From Rhodocollybia butyracea (taxonomy: Eukaryota; Basidiomycota; Agaricomycetes; Agaricales; Omphalotaceae): DNA of 64,000 nt. Positions 12,081-23,131 of this stretch are shown here, one piece after another. The notes beneath the pieces were generated by a model, which saw nothing but the letters and a program-made list of their open reading frames with translations, searched no databases and was not told the origin of the DNA. The position numbers were made by a program, and so were the translations under genes. How positions within the stretch are numbered: position 1 is the stretch's first letter; every line of letters starts with the position of its first letter. Location of the stretch: positions 186,001 through 250,000 of the forward strand of contig JADNRY010000063.1 of NCBI GenBank assembly GCA_015501585.1, in the 5' to 3' direction.

Positions 12081-12246
12081 TGTTGGATATTTATCCTGGG
12101 CTGCTCAATCGAGGCTGTGGACAAACACATATATACAAATGATGTGTAACTACAACCCTTGATAACAATCTAATAGTAGTCTTGAACCGCCATCTCAGAG
12201 CCATCTCAGAGCCATCTAAGAGTCTAGGAGTCTTTATTAACCAACA
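12081..12246 (+). repeat. 5' LTR
   Basis: 166 bp, TGTTGGATAT to ACCAACA, preceded by the target duplication AAGAT. Contains two adjacent AGAGCCATCT-type repeats. Confidence 0.92.
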
Positions 12247-12258
12247 GGTTATGGGCCC
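12247..12258 (+). promoter_or_regulatory. Primer-binding site matching the anticodon arm of initiator tRNA-Met
   Basis: Directly after the 5' LTR comes GGTTATGGGCCC, the reverse complement of GGGCCCATAACC, the anticodon stem-loop region of eukaryotic initiator tRNA-Met. Drosophila copia is primed by such an internal half-tRNA fragment rather than by the tRNA 3' end. The match is to my knowledge of the tRNA and has not been aligned to this genome's own tRNA. Confidence 0.75.
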
Positions 12259-12387
12259 CGTGTCCACACTATACATCTAAGAGTTTTATTCATCATCTAG
12301 GAGCTTTACTTTTCACCCAATCACTCAATCTCACTCATTTCATCATCCCATCCCCAATCTCTTTTCAACGACTCATATTCATTCACT

Positions 12388-13485
12388 ATGGCCACACTTT
12401 CAGCTCTTCTTAATCTTGGAAGGAACATTCCCCTACTTTCCACTACAAATGCTGATGACTGGAGCAACTGGAAAGAGGATGTTCTGCAAATGGTGCTTAG
12501 TGCAGATGGTCAGAGCGCCAAGATTGCCACAGGGTTGACTTCACGTCCATCAGAGGCTGCTGATGCCAAGGAATGGGATCGACTCAACTCACAGGCTGCG
12601 TCCATCATTAAATCCCTCACTAATCGAGACTGCCGAAACATCTACAAGGATAAGACAAATGCTTCCGAAATCTGGAGTGCACTTGTCTCCTATTTTGAAA
12701 AATCATCATTTTCCTCACGTTCAGCTACACGTGCTGCCTATCACCGCATTACGCATGATCCACTTAAACCAACCAAAGTCTATCTTGATGCTTTGGATGA
12801 TATGCGTGCTCGTCTTCAGGCACTACTCCCTTCCGGTGAAACAATCTCTGATAGTTATCACAAGGATATCATGCTCCAGAACCTTCATTCATCATTCGAG
12901 GCCTGGAAAACATCTCTTCTCGCCCAACCTACTGGCGAGCCCAATCTTAAAACCTGCCGCACTGTTCTTGAGAGTGCTATGGTTTCATTTGACCCTGAGA
13001 AGAGAGCCGATGAAATTTTAGATGGGATTAATAACCCATCTGAACCATCCTCCCGTGTAGAGGCTGCTCATGCTTATGCTACAGCTTTCCGAAAGGGAAG
13101 TAAAGGAGGAAGTCGGAATGGATCTGGTACTAGGGAAAGTTTTAGTGGTAGAGGGGGAGGAAGAGGGGGAGCTTCCAATGGAAGCGGCCATGAAGATGGA
13201 CAAGGATTTATAGACAGTCGCGGAAATCGCTGGTGCGATATGTCTATGGATGGCTGTCACCGTTGTGGAGGTATGTCGCACAAGGCTTCTAACTGTGTCA
13301 AGGACATGCCAGAGGAAGTCAAGCACTGGTGTCTTAACCGCACATATGACACTGCGCACATCACTCACAATCCTCCCAATAACATCTCTTCACATTTCAT
13401 TGCTCCTATTGATACTTATGGTTTTTCTGCTCATCCTACTTGTCCACCCTTTGAAGAGGAGGAGTATATTGATTTTCATGCTTGA
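12388..13485 (+). CDS. gag: Copia-type Gag protein
   Basis: A single uninterrupted frame of 365 residues. The N-terminal two thirds resemble the UBN2-like gag of Ty1/copia elements (NADDWSNWKEDV, then EIWSALVSYFEK). Residues ~235-275 are Gly/Ser/Arg-rich. A CX2CX4HX4C zinc knuckle follows (CHRCGGMSHKASNC, ~residues 292-305). Gag packages element RNA into virus-like particles. The frame ends 48 bp before the 3' LTR with no trace of pol, so the element is gag-only by structure and not a truncated copy with missing sequence at the LTR junctions. Confidence 0.9.
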   Translation: MATLSALLNLGRNIPLLSTTNADDWSNWKEDVLQMVLSADGQSAKIATGLTSRPSEAADAKEWDRLNSQAASIIKSLTNRDCRNIYKDKTNASEIWSALVSYFEKSSFSSRSATRAAYHRITHDPLKPTKVYLDALDDMRARLQALLPSGETISDSYHKDIMLQNLHSSFEAWKTSLLAQPTGEPNLKTCRTVLESAMVSFDPEKRADEILDGINNPSEPSSRVEAAHAYATAFRKGSKGGSRNGSGTRESFSGRGGGRGGASNGSGHEDGQGFIDSRGNRWCDMSMDGCHRCGGMSHKASNCVKDMPEEVKHWCLNRTYDTAHITHNPPNNISSHFIAPIDTYGFSAHPTCPPFEEEEYIDFHA

Positions 13486-13522
13486 TTATATTTATAGCTT
13501 AGGGGGAGCTCTCTTTGTTTCG

Positions 13523-13533
13523 CAGAGGGGGAG
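13523..13533 (+). promoter_or_regulatory. Polypurine tract
   Basis: AGAGGGGGAG-type purine run ending exactly at the 3' LTR, the usual plus-strand primer site of LTR elements. Confidence 0.75.
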
Positions 13534-13699
13534 TGTTGGATATTTATCCTGGGCTGCTCAATCGAGGCTGTGGACAAACACATATATACAAATGATGTGT
13601 AACTACAACCCTTGATAACAATCTAATAGTAGTCTTGAACCGCCATCTCAGAGCCATCTCAGAGCCATCTAAGAGTCTAGGAGTCTTTATTAACCAACA
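13534..13699 (+). repeat. 3' LTR
   Basis: 166 bp, same sequence by eye as the 5' LTR, followed by the target duplication AAGAT at 13700-13704. Confidence 0.92.
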
Positions 13700-13750
13700 A
13701 AGATAATACAACGATGGAGTACCTACTGTATCCCCTTCTAACATCGCTGC

Positions 13751-15447
13751 TCAGGTGAACCACAGCGTAGCCGTCTTTCTCCCTGCGACAATTGCCGTTT
13801 GGAATGGCATTACAAGGTCAGGGCTCCTAATAACATCCCGGTATGTGGCCGTGGAAGGACTCGACCTGAGTGCAGAGATGAACCGGGAAGTAAAGTAGCC
13901 TAGGCTCACTCTTGTTTTCCTATCTGTGTATTCGAGTGCTTCTTCATAGTCTTTGGCAGAAGCAACCAATACGTGTGATTTCATATTGGCACGGAAGTTT
14001 GGATCAGCGGTGCGGGGTCTATCCGGCGACAGACGTCCACTCGCATCCGCAGCTTTGAACATGAACGGCAGAGCGAACGGAATGGGAGGACAGTTTCGGG
14101 GTGTGGAAAGTTCCTTATCCGTCAACTGGAACGAATTTGAGGCGGGAGAACAATCCCTTGTTCCGCCACCAGAAAAGCAGCAATCTAGAACAAGCGTGAT
14201 GTTGGGGCACTTGTTTTTCGCTATCTCGCCGAGGATGACGTTGAGCTCGCGGTCGCTGATGTCCACGACGATACCCTTCGTCCCATCCGCGTTGGACTTG
14301 CTTGTGTTGCGATCTGCAGGAGAGATAGCCTCGATGGATCCAGTATTGAGGGGAGTATAAGACGTCTCGGCCGCAGGGTAGCTTTGGCCATGCCCTGCGT
14401 AGAAGATGATGATAGAATCGTCGGGTTTGATGTTAGGGTTATCGTGGAGGTCGCATATTGCGTTCAGGATATTCTCCCGGGTTGGCGTTGCGTATGAAAA
14501 GGGAATGCGCTCGTCGCCAGTCGGGGAGAGGAGAAGCGTGATTTGGTTGGCGGGAACGCAAAGGTCGTGGATAAGATAGTCGTGAAAGAGCAGTGCATCA
14601 TTCACGCATCCCTGGAGCGGTGTAGTCCCTGGATCGTTATATCTGTTGATGCCCACGATCACAGCATGGAAACGACGGCCGTTAGAACCCTAGACAGAAG
14701 TGAGCCTCTTCTTGCGGGTGGTCTAATTAGTACGCACCTTGAATTCATTAGGAGAATCTCTTCCACTGTAAACACCGAGCCCGTCCCTATCAAAACAACT
14801 CGATAGAGTAAGAAGTAGGGTATGTTTAGTCTTGTTGAGCTCGTGAAGTCTGCCGAGACACGTCAGATGGTCCTGCGCGTGCTCATCCCCAGCATTGACA
14901 CGATGTTGGCATTCTTTGAGTAGCGCATCTGAATCAACATCGTCGGCATTGGATTGCACTGTTTTTGAACCTGAGTTCGATGGTCGTAGAGAATGAAAAA
15001 GAACTCACCGGCACCATCTGACCCACAGTACACCTTCCACAACTCTTTCTCCGTCCTTGTTTTCTCTTTGATTTCCGATTCGATGTCATTGAGCTTGCTT
15101 TCGAGAGCCACAATCGCGGGCTGTTTGCGTTTGTCTGTAGGCAATTGCTCCAGCAATTCAGACCAGTCGTTCCAGTAATTCTTGTCTGTTTACGGAGTAA
15201 GTATTACTAACCGTCAAATGGATTTGTAATTACATATGACGTCAACCACAGATTCGTCTTGAGAATCTTCACCAAAGCCTCGGGTCTGGGTTCCTTGGAA
15301 TTGGGGCTGCAGCGGCAGCTGTCGGCGAAGAGATTCATGAGCGCTACGGAGGCGAAGGTCAATCGCAGGCAAGATAGTTCTGATATTAGAGCGTATTTGC
15401 AGCGGGATTCGTCTCTCCAGCGTCTCATTTATCACGTGTTGAAGCAC
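13751..15447 (-). CDS. Metacaspase-family protease, copy C
   Basis: The third close paralogue, on the minus strand. Exons 14689-13751 (caspase domain), 14958-14738 and 15185-15009 splice in frame. An upstream exon ends at 15234 (…RGFGEDSQDESVV, comparable to RGFGGDKEE of copy A). The caspase domain has VIVGINRY, the histidine in YAGHGQSY and the cysteine in LDCCFSGG, all intact; the usual His after DCC is Phe. In the 5' exon no in-frame ATG lies between the upstream stop and RGFGED, so the true start is unresolved. It may be in a further exon or lost. The gag-only element inserted 47 bp beyond its stop codon, which could affect its 3' end. Confidence 0.7.
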
Positions 15448-15484
15448 TCGCTACGCATTTAATGCTGTTTTCAAAAATAATCCA

Positions 15485-15655
15485 GGTATTCCCAGAAAAG
15501 GAAGTTCTGGCACGACACAACTCTGTGAGATCGTCAGATATTTCCAAAAAAGGGAAGATCCATAACCATCGCACTCAGATATTCCCATAAAAGGAAGAAC
15601 CATCCTGTGTCGAACTGACCAGAGTGGTCAGATATGTCTAAAAAAGGAAAATTGT
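15485..15655. repeat. Four degenerate ~50-bp tandem units upstream of copy C
   Basis: CAGGTATTCCCAGAAAAGGAAG near 15485 recurs as CAGATATTTCCAAAAAAGGGAAG, CAGATATTCCCATAAAAGGAAG and CAGATATGTCTAAAAAAGGAAA at spacings of about 43-53 bp. The block lies immediately 5' of copy C and could contain regulatory sites, but only the repetition is seen. Confidence 0.65.
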
Positions 15656-15699
15656 CGCTCCATGTCGGATGCTAGCAGAACAATACTGAAGTCATGTGT

Positions 15700-15970
15700 T
15701 TCGTCTCATCGGCGTCTCCGCGTTACATGTAACGTTTTTAGCGGCTGCAAATACGCTCTATTGCTGGTCTTTCTTTCCACACTTGGGATGACGTCACCGA
15801 TATCCAACCCGTCAGACTTTAGTCGAGAGGTGTTGCGATCCATAGGACAGATAGTATGTTCGGGGTGTTTGTAGCTGGCGCCGTGTCCTGCGAAAAACAA
15901 CAGGATGTTGTCGTCGGTTCAAATATCATTTTTGTCCTGGCTGGGTTCTTAGATAATAACGGTTCCGATC
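15700..15970 (-). pseudogene. Decayed metacaspase core fragment
   Basis: On the minus strand FFAGHGASYKHPEHTI and CPMDRNTSRLKSDG are recognisable relatives of YAGHGQSY...ISPVDRRTLKSNADG in copies A-C. Further 5', pieces resembling DNPNIKPDDSIIIF are spread over two frames with stops. No cysteine motif follows. This is a relic and encodes no protease. Confidence 0.7.
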
Positions 15971-16216
15971 TGATCATTGTGAAAATTTTGACCGATTTTT
16001 TCATACCGAGGGGCGGAGCAGCCAGCCCCATGCGCGTGCGGAATCAATTCTGCCGAGGGCCAGTTGGGCTGGGGTTTCAATTCCCGGGCCTCCAATACCT
16101 AAATATTGCCTAGATCTTGTTCAGATTCTGTATTTCTGAGTAAAAGTTCGAAAAATTTTGCCGCCTGTAAGTTGACTGTAAGTATATATAGAAATTAGCT
16201 ATGAAAAAAATGCCCA
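15971..16216. other. Short gene-free stretch
   Basis: No caspase start motif or other gene is visible between the decayed core and the MITE-like element. Confidence 0.4.
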
Positions 16217-16218
16217 TA

Positions 16219-16953
16219 CTAAGGGTCGTAGGGATCTTCCGATTTTGTACAAATCGCTGATAACCTGGTAAGTACTTACTTTATCAAAATTCTGAATAGA
16301 CAGTTCGATTCAGAATGCCTTACAACTTTTGATTCCTAAGTTTAGTGAGTTTCTGTGGAGTACTTGGACTGTCGGACAATGTCCGATGAAAAACAAGGAT
16401 CTTCCGGACCCTGGTCACAGGAGAGTCACAGAAAAGCCGTTCGTCGGCAGCTCAGGCAAACCGGCGCACAGTCAAGAATTTACGAGAATCAGTATATTTC
16501 CACAAAATTAACAAGCGGGTTCGTTTATCCGGACGACGGCAAACTTCCTAATGCCAAAGCTGTCACTCTCCAGGATCCTTTCATTTTTGGACATTCGTTA
16601 AAGACCCAAATTATGTGCAACTCCCTAGAAAATTGATACAAGGCATCTTAAGAACAAACTCATGGTTTCTATCTACTTTTATCTGTTGTTTCTATTCACC
16701 TTTGTACCGTTCCTGGTACTTTAATGTAAAGTCACGCATAAGTTTGTCAAGTATCTTGACCTCTGACTCGTTGTCCCTCAAGAATATATGACTTTGAGTT
16801 GATAGTCGAGTACATTTATGACTGTTCAATGCTCGTGCAAAAGGGTTAAGGTAAGGAGTGCCCAAAACGCTGAAAATCGAGTGATTTTCGAAAATCGAGT
16901 GATTTTCGAAAATCGGAAGATCCCTGTTGCCGGAAGATCCCTACGACCCTTAG
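16219..16953. mobile_element. MITE-like element, ~735 bp, TA flanks
   Basis: Ends carry an inverted repeat of ~23 bp: CTAAGGGTCGTAGGGATCTT on the left and its complement at 16931-16953. TA dinucleotides flank both sides (16217-16218 and 16954-16955), as in Tc1/mariner-type insertion. Near the right end two direct copies of GAAAATCGAGTGATTTTC occur. No transposase frame is present, so it is non-autonomous. Confidence 0.6.
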
Positions 16954-17220
16954 TAGTACGTGACTTTACAGTGCAAAACGGCTTGCTATGCACTAAAACC
17001 TTGCAGGAAAAAGGCCTAATTATACCTTGAATTATACGAAAAGTTCGCGCTAACGCGCGAAACCCAAAATGCCCAGTACTTAGGGCCTGTTCAGCAGCGA
17101 GATTGAGTCCGATGTTGGTCTAATGTTCATTTCTTTGTGCTGTTTCTCTAAAGTTTCCATGCTAGTATATCCATTTATTCATAGTCTTACTGAAATAGCA
17201 TTAAAAAAGGTTTATTGAGC

Positions 17221-19320
17221 TTAAATTGCACCTCATACGCCCAGTAGACCTATATAGTAGCCTTTGACATGGGGGGTGTGATGGCGTAGGGAGTTATCAT
17301 AACAATCCGCTATTGTACAGTAGCGCAATAAAAGCGCTATATTTCGTCTGACTTTGATGTACAGAGATCTCTCGGGTACCAATGGTACTGAGATCACGCG
17401 TAAGCCGTCCCGAACATACGCGCCTTAATTTGCGCCGCCTCCCGAGCAAACTATCTTCTGCCCCAGTCCAGTGCTCCATTCCTTGTAACTTTATATGAAG
17501 TTCATGTTGTTATAACCCATACATATCTCATGACTTGAAAAATCGTGAGAAACAGTGCCAGAGAAGCAAAGGCATACAGTTGATGGACTTGAGCTTCCTG
17601 AAGAGCTCTATGGTACAGGCCCCTCATATGGAAGTATCAGATACTTGAACCCTCAATGTCAGCGATGCTGCTCCAGCTTTGAACGACAGTATACCACCCA
17701 CTGGAGTCTTCCTTATTGCCCTCTTGCTTGTCTCACCATCTCGTCATCAATAGTTGCAGTTAATAGATCATCTATGGCTTGCATGGTGTAAGTATCTAGT
17801 ATTTTACAATGTATAGAGGCTATGGAGGCCCTCTATGTAGTCTATAGGGCCAAATATCCCTTGTGGTCATGGAGGAGAGCCGCGAATTGAAACGTGGGAA
17901 TGTACCGGAAAAGTTTGCCGGTGCTTCCGCTCGTTGTTCCAAACGGTGAGCAGAGGGAGGGGATCATTTCTGATTAAAAGCGGACATCACGGAAGCTCAT
18001 GCAAAGGTGCAATCGTTTCTTTTAGAGCAAAATTTGCATACAAATATACCACAAGGTTCTTGAAATATCCACCCCTTTGTAAAGAGATGCAGTAAAAGTC
18101 GTATTCACTAGGCAAAACAGCGAGCTCAAGAAGGAACAACTTGTACTACGGTCATCATGTTTGGACAATGAGACAATCTATAATAGTCCTTTATTACACA
18201 TTAAAATTGGCTCTACTGGAGTGGTCTGACAATGTTAACATGACCTTACTTTCATTCATCCAAGTCGTTGCACTTGGTTTGATCCTTGAAGACCTATTAC
18301 CCTCTTGAGACTGTTGAAGTTGGTAAATAACTCTAATTTTGCCATATTATGTTGATATAGCATACGAAAGTCTATTACCACTATATCAAGTCCGTAAGTA
18401 AACTCGTTCCTTCTGGAGCAAACTGTTTTGGCTAGTGAATACAACTTTTACTGTACATCTTTACAAAGGAAAGAGTATTTCAAGCTCCTTGGGGTATATG
18501 TTTATGTAAATCTCACTCGAGAAGGAACGATTACACCTCCCCATGAGCTTCCGCGATGTTCGCTCCTAATTGAAAATTATCCCCTCCCTCTGCTCACCGT
18601 TTGGAACAACAAGCGGGAGCACCGGCAACCTTTTCCGGTACGTTCCCACGATTCCATCCACAGCTCTCCTCATCGTTCAGCACAACCACTAGATAATACT
18701 AGCCCTATATGTTACATAGAGGGCCCCCGTGGTTGCTATACATTTCAAGCTCCTGGATACTTACAATATGTGAGCAGTATATCATCTATTAACTGCAACT
18801 ATTGAAGATGAGATGGTAGCCTCTTGTGTCTTATAGGCCACACTCTCAAAGCCAAACAGTGGTTTGAACGTTCGAGTTTGTTTGTTTGTTTGTAACCACT
18901 TATTTATATTGGAGAAGACGATGCAACGACTTATCTGTACGGCGGGTCACTGTGCATGCCCTTATGTACAAGGTTGTGTACATAAGGGCCATTTACAGTT
19001 ACTATGAGGCAAGTATGTAAAGGTTATAACGGCGCGAAAGCTACCAGAGAGTGAGGGAGTGCTGGAGTTGAGCAAGAAACAGTGTTCGGGAGGCTGCGAT
19101 ATTCGAGGCGGCATATGTTCGGGCGGCATACGCGTGATCTCGGTACCAGTTTTCCGGTACCCGAGAGATCACTGTACTACTACATCAAAGTCAGATGAAA
19201 TATAGCGCTTTTATTGCGCTACTGTACAATAGCGGATTGTTATGATAACTCCCTACGCCATCACACCCCCATGTCAAAGGCTACTATATAAGTCTACCGG
19301 GCGTATGAGGTGTTAAATTG
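17221..19320. repeat. 8-bp target duplication TTAAATTG of the foldback element
   Basis: TTAAATTG occurs at 17221-17228 immediately before the left terminus CACCTC and at 19313-19320 immediately after the right terminus GAGGTG. Confidence 0.85.
17229..19312. mobile_element. Foldback (long-inverted-repeat) element, 2,084 bp
   Basis: The two halves are reverse complements centred near 18271. For example GGCGTAGGGAGTTATCATAA at 17284 mirrors its complement at ~19240, and CAAACGGTGAGCAGAGGGAG near 17940 mirrors CTCCCTCTGCTCACCGTTTG near 18590. Similarity reaches inward to about 18150/18395. The outer ~250 bp are the best preserved. The ends are CACCTC...GAGGTG with a perfect 8-bp duplication. No frame encodes a recognisable protein. 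The shared terminal hexamer and duplication length with the KDZ element next door suggest mobilisation by a KDZ-type transposase. Confidence 0.85.
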
Positions 19321-19330
19321 AGCTCATAGT

Positions 19331-19641
19331 CACCTCGACATCACGCCTATCAATAGATCTAAGCCTGGTTAGATGGGGCCCACATGCCAGGCCCCCTCCC
19401 CTGGATCCGGGTCTTTCTCTACATCGCGAGTATTTCCGCGAATAATTCTAGATATTTTCTATAAGGTTAGAGTCTGGAGCCTTGATGTAAGCTACCTGAT
19501 AAGCAGGGTGATAACGACTATGCAATAACAGCATCCTTTGCCAAGTCCGCGATATCGGGCCTGAGTTCTTTGATTGCAATCACTGCCAATCACTGCCCGC
19601 CCACTGTCCCGCCCCTTTTCCCAACGCCGCAATTCTTCAGT
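19331..19641 (+). repeat. KDZ left terminal inverted repeat
   Basis: Begins CACCTCGACATCACGCCTAT. Read against the complement of 29779-30089 it matches nearly throughout, with a small insertion (AATCACTGCC duplication) and scattered mismatches towards the inner end. Ends ~75 bp before the transposase ATG, so it probably includes the promoter. Confidence 0.92.
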
Positions 19642-19716
19642 CGTTCCGCCCTCTTACTCTCATTTTTTTTACTGACACCTATCTTTTCGGGAAGTCCGTT
19701 TACATAAATCAACGAT

Positions 19717-22700
19717 ATGGGCAAGAGAAAGGCAGACGGCATTCAGCGCGCGGTACGCTCATACGTCGGTGCTGGGAGGTTTGGGAAAGTACTAGGTACA
19801 AGTTCAACGTTAGGTCCTCGGGCTTTGGCTAAGAAGCGCGAGGAAGCTGTGGCTAGAAGGACTCAAGCGTCTCAAGGTGCATCCTATTTTCAATTCATCT
19901 TAGGTGTATTCTTACAGTCTTTCAAAAGGTCTTAGTACTGAGCTACAAAATGCACTGAATGATATCACGGGAGATGATCATCTGGACTTTGGAGGCTCTG
20001 AAGGTATGGAGATCGATGGCATAGGCTCTGATATAAATGCTGGAGATACCGCCGATGGTGAAGACAGTAGCGCAGAGCTCAACTCTTCCCGGAATGTTGT
20101 TGTTGATCTCCGCGACTTTATAGGAGTCAACAAGTGGCATGGCCGTCGAAAATATAAGGATGCTCGCACTTGGAAGCAGCGTATTCAGCGTTTCAATAAC
20201 GCTTGGGCTTCGATTATCACCGAGCTTGTAGATGAGTACATTTGCTGGAAATACAACTCTAAGCCCAGTACTTGCAGTCCCAGTGACTCTTGGGAGTTTT
20301 CTATTGAAATAATTGATGTCCACTCTCTCACTCGTCAAACAACTATCTATCGAGACAGCGAAACGAAGGCCACCTCTGCTCTGGTTCGCGCAGGCTACCT
20401 CCCGGCCTCACCTGAATCACCTTCCGTTGCAGTTTCTTTACGCACGCTAGAGCTATTTTACGCAATGCGACTGTTCAAACCCAATTTCAGTGTTGAAGCA
20501 TTTGCCAAAATGGTGTGCTACCTACACTCAGTACGTATTTTACCATGCATTGTGTTCTGCCCTTATACCTGCCTAGGAGCCATACCGTCGTACCTATCGT
20601 ACTGCGCTCTCAGATACCTTTGATATCTACCTAGCTATACTGCGAAAGGTCGAATCCCGCGTAGCAAAAGAGCTAGGTCATGATTCGCCGGACTATCGAG
20701 CACTTAATAGTTGTCCGCCGTGCACCTATGAGGTACGCATGATTTATCCAGTTTATTATTTTTATCTGAGACTTTCCAAGCTTGAAGGCGAACCGCCACA
20801 GACATTCTCGCGTATGGTTGTTGTTGACGGCAACAACTCGCTGAAACGCCTAGATGGCGTAGGCAAACGTGAAGTTGCGGATACTCGCGTTTTTGGTGAA
20901 AGCGACTACTACCTCAGTGAGGAGTTTGTGAATCTTTATGCTGACGAGGTTCCGGCTCGCCCTCTGCCAAAGCCAGCAGTTGAAGTTGAAGAAGATTTTA
21001 CTGAGGATGTGGTACAGGGCAAGTACGGCGACCCCACTGATGGAGACTCCGACCCTGCACTCCGGGAGTGTACAGACAATTGGAAGGCTTCAGATGCAGA
21101 GGGCGCGAAGAAGATGTGGGATGCATTTCGGGAGTCAGGATACTTTGTGATGGCCTGTCGGCATGGCTTTGTGATGTGGGTAGTGGATATGATACGGAGT
21201 GGAGAGCTGTGAGTTGCGACTTTTTAATTTCTCTTGATTTTATTGCCACGTAATCAACCTGCTAATGAATCTCGGTGTAGGGCCAAATACCCGCTTGCAA
21301 TGGTAGCAAAAGCACTCAAAGTCTTCGGCTCCCATTGGCTGCTTGGGTACGATATTGGGTGTAGTTTTGGAGGTACCATACGCCGAAGTTCACTGGGCCC
21401 GGAATTTGACAAAAAGAAATGCCGCACATGCGTAAACGCCTTCCATGGATATGCACATTGTGCTTTATGCCAGCAGATATACCACCCTCTCAACATCTGC
21501 GGTATGGGGCTTGAGGACCTTGAAACTCTGGAACATCTCTTCTCTTCCTCCAACCAACTTGCCTCAATCACCAGGTACATGAGCCCATATCGACGTCGTG
21601 TATTCATTGACCTATTCTTACAACAATGGGACAGAGAAAAATATCAGAATCTTGCGACTATGCTCCACAACAACTACGTTCAAGCACTGGATGTCCTTGA
21701 ATATGAATTACCATCTTTCGAGGCAGATATCCAGGCACTGGGGCTCACCAAGGGAGACCTTGACGCATACATCGCAGAGGAGTCACATCACTTTGCTACC
21801 CTGGGTTCTGAAACGGCGGAAGATTTGCATGCGGTGGCGTACGTTGAGTTACTTCGAAAGTATAAGGAAGTCAAGTAAGTTGTTACTCTTTAGAATAACT
21901 GCTCTGCTGATACGTGCTATGATTCGTAGCACTGCATATGAAAATTCAAGCACAAATTTTCGCCTTCATACACCCTTGGACTATCAATTTCTATCTGACG
22001 CAGCATCGTACAACGCCAACCTCTCTGAAGGTCGCAAAACTGAAACGCGACGCCACTACCTTCTTGAACAGCGGGATAAAATTCTATTTGAAATTGTGCA
22101 GCTGGAAATGGTGATGAACGTTCATCGTCGGTGGGATCCAAGTGACTTGGAGTACAAGCAAGCAGTGGAATATCTTAACACGCGCAAGTACCGCCGGGCA
22201 CTAGAGCGCCTGCAGAAGCTGGTAGTACAGCGTTTGTTTGAGCTTCACAAGATGAATTTATCAAACACAGGTACGTTCTGTTTCAACAGAGTTATTGAAC
22301 CTTAGTTGATTTGTCTCTAATGGTAGGGTATAAAATGCGCACCCATATCTCCAGCGCCCTCCAACGCCGTTCTGCAGCCATCCGAAATGCTGTCAAAACA
22401 TATAACGCTGCTGCGTTATCTCTTGATCCACCCCGTGACACCCTGGACTGGTCGAAGGTTTCTCATTTCACATTCCTTGACCAGTTTAACATTCTTCAAG
22501 ATACACGGCATAGCGTCTTTGATCAGCCATGGGCAAAGCCAGTCGTCCGAAGTCTGATGAAGCAGCACTGTCAAATTGAGCGTGCTCGGGAAGAAATCAT
22601 ACATTGTAACATTGGTATTCGACGCCTCCACACATCGATAGTTGACGAAGAGAAGAACTTTGACATTGCACTGCAGAAGCTCAACGACGCACCGCTGTTT

Positions 22701-22970
22701 GGGCCTGTCTCGGACTATGTACGGCGTCGCAAAGCCGTGAATGCCCTGCTGCTTGCTCGTATCCATCAGACGTACAATCTGCCGGGTTTCACAGGTGATT
22801 TCACTCCAGGGAAGCGAAAGGGCTCCACTGATCCGCTTGAGACTTGTACCACTGTGCCACAAGCTTGCCCAGATCCCGAGTCTGATAATGGAGAAGACGA
22901 AGACGACGATGAGTTCATAGATGGAGTAGGGGCAATGGTAGACTTCATGTCCAGTATGTCAGTACAGTAG
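19717..22970 (+). CDS. KDZ transposase
   Basis: The transposase of the KDZ superfamily (RNase H-fold DDE-type nuclease). Seven exons give a continuous 974-residue model: 19717-19876, 19929-20530, 20577-20732, 20781-21208, 21281-21874, 21930-22270 and 22327-22970. The first acceptor is weak. Recognisable family features in order are a basic N-terminus (MGKRKADG), RTYRTALSDTFDIYL, the cysteine pair NSCPPCTYE, MVVVDGNNSLKR with an acidic residue, ACRHGFV, GYDIGCSF with the second aspartate, FHGYAHCALCQQIYHP and GLEDLETLE. The C-terminal third is helical and ends in an acidic tail (GEDEDDDEF). No frame break was found. It would cut and paste the element, and possibly the neighbouring foldback element, by recognising the TIRs. 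Confidence 0.92.
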
Positions 22971-23131
22971 CTCTAATGTACATGCTTTTTTAACAATTTG
23001 AAACTATTTACAAATTACAATCGTTGATGCGAGCAATGGCTCTGGGCCTCACCTCTGCATCTCAACTTCATTGCAACAATGATTGCATGCTACAAAGATA
23101 TCCCAACTCTGCGTGTAAAATTTTTATATCC

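Larger units (their letters stand above)
12081..13699 (+). mobile_element. Gag-only LTR retrotransposon (TR-GAG type, copia-like)
   Basis: A complete 1,619-bp element has two 166-bp LTRs (12081-12246 and 13534-13699) that look identical by eye and begin TG and end CA. A perfect 5-bp target duplication AAGAT lies at 12076-12080 and 13700-13704. Inside are a primer-binding site, one gag gene and a purine tract. No protease, integrase or reverse transcriptase is encoded, so it must depend on a copia-type element elsewhere. Matching LTRs and an intact target duplication indicate recent insertion. Confidence 0.92.

Noticed and set aside
12563..13021. 152-codon open frame overlapping gag
   Set aside because: Out-of-frame shadow of the gag gene, which carries the zinc knuckle.
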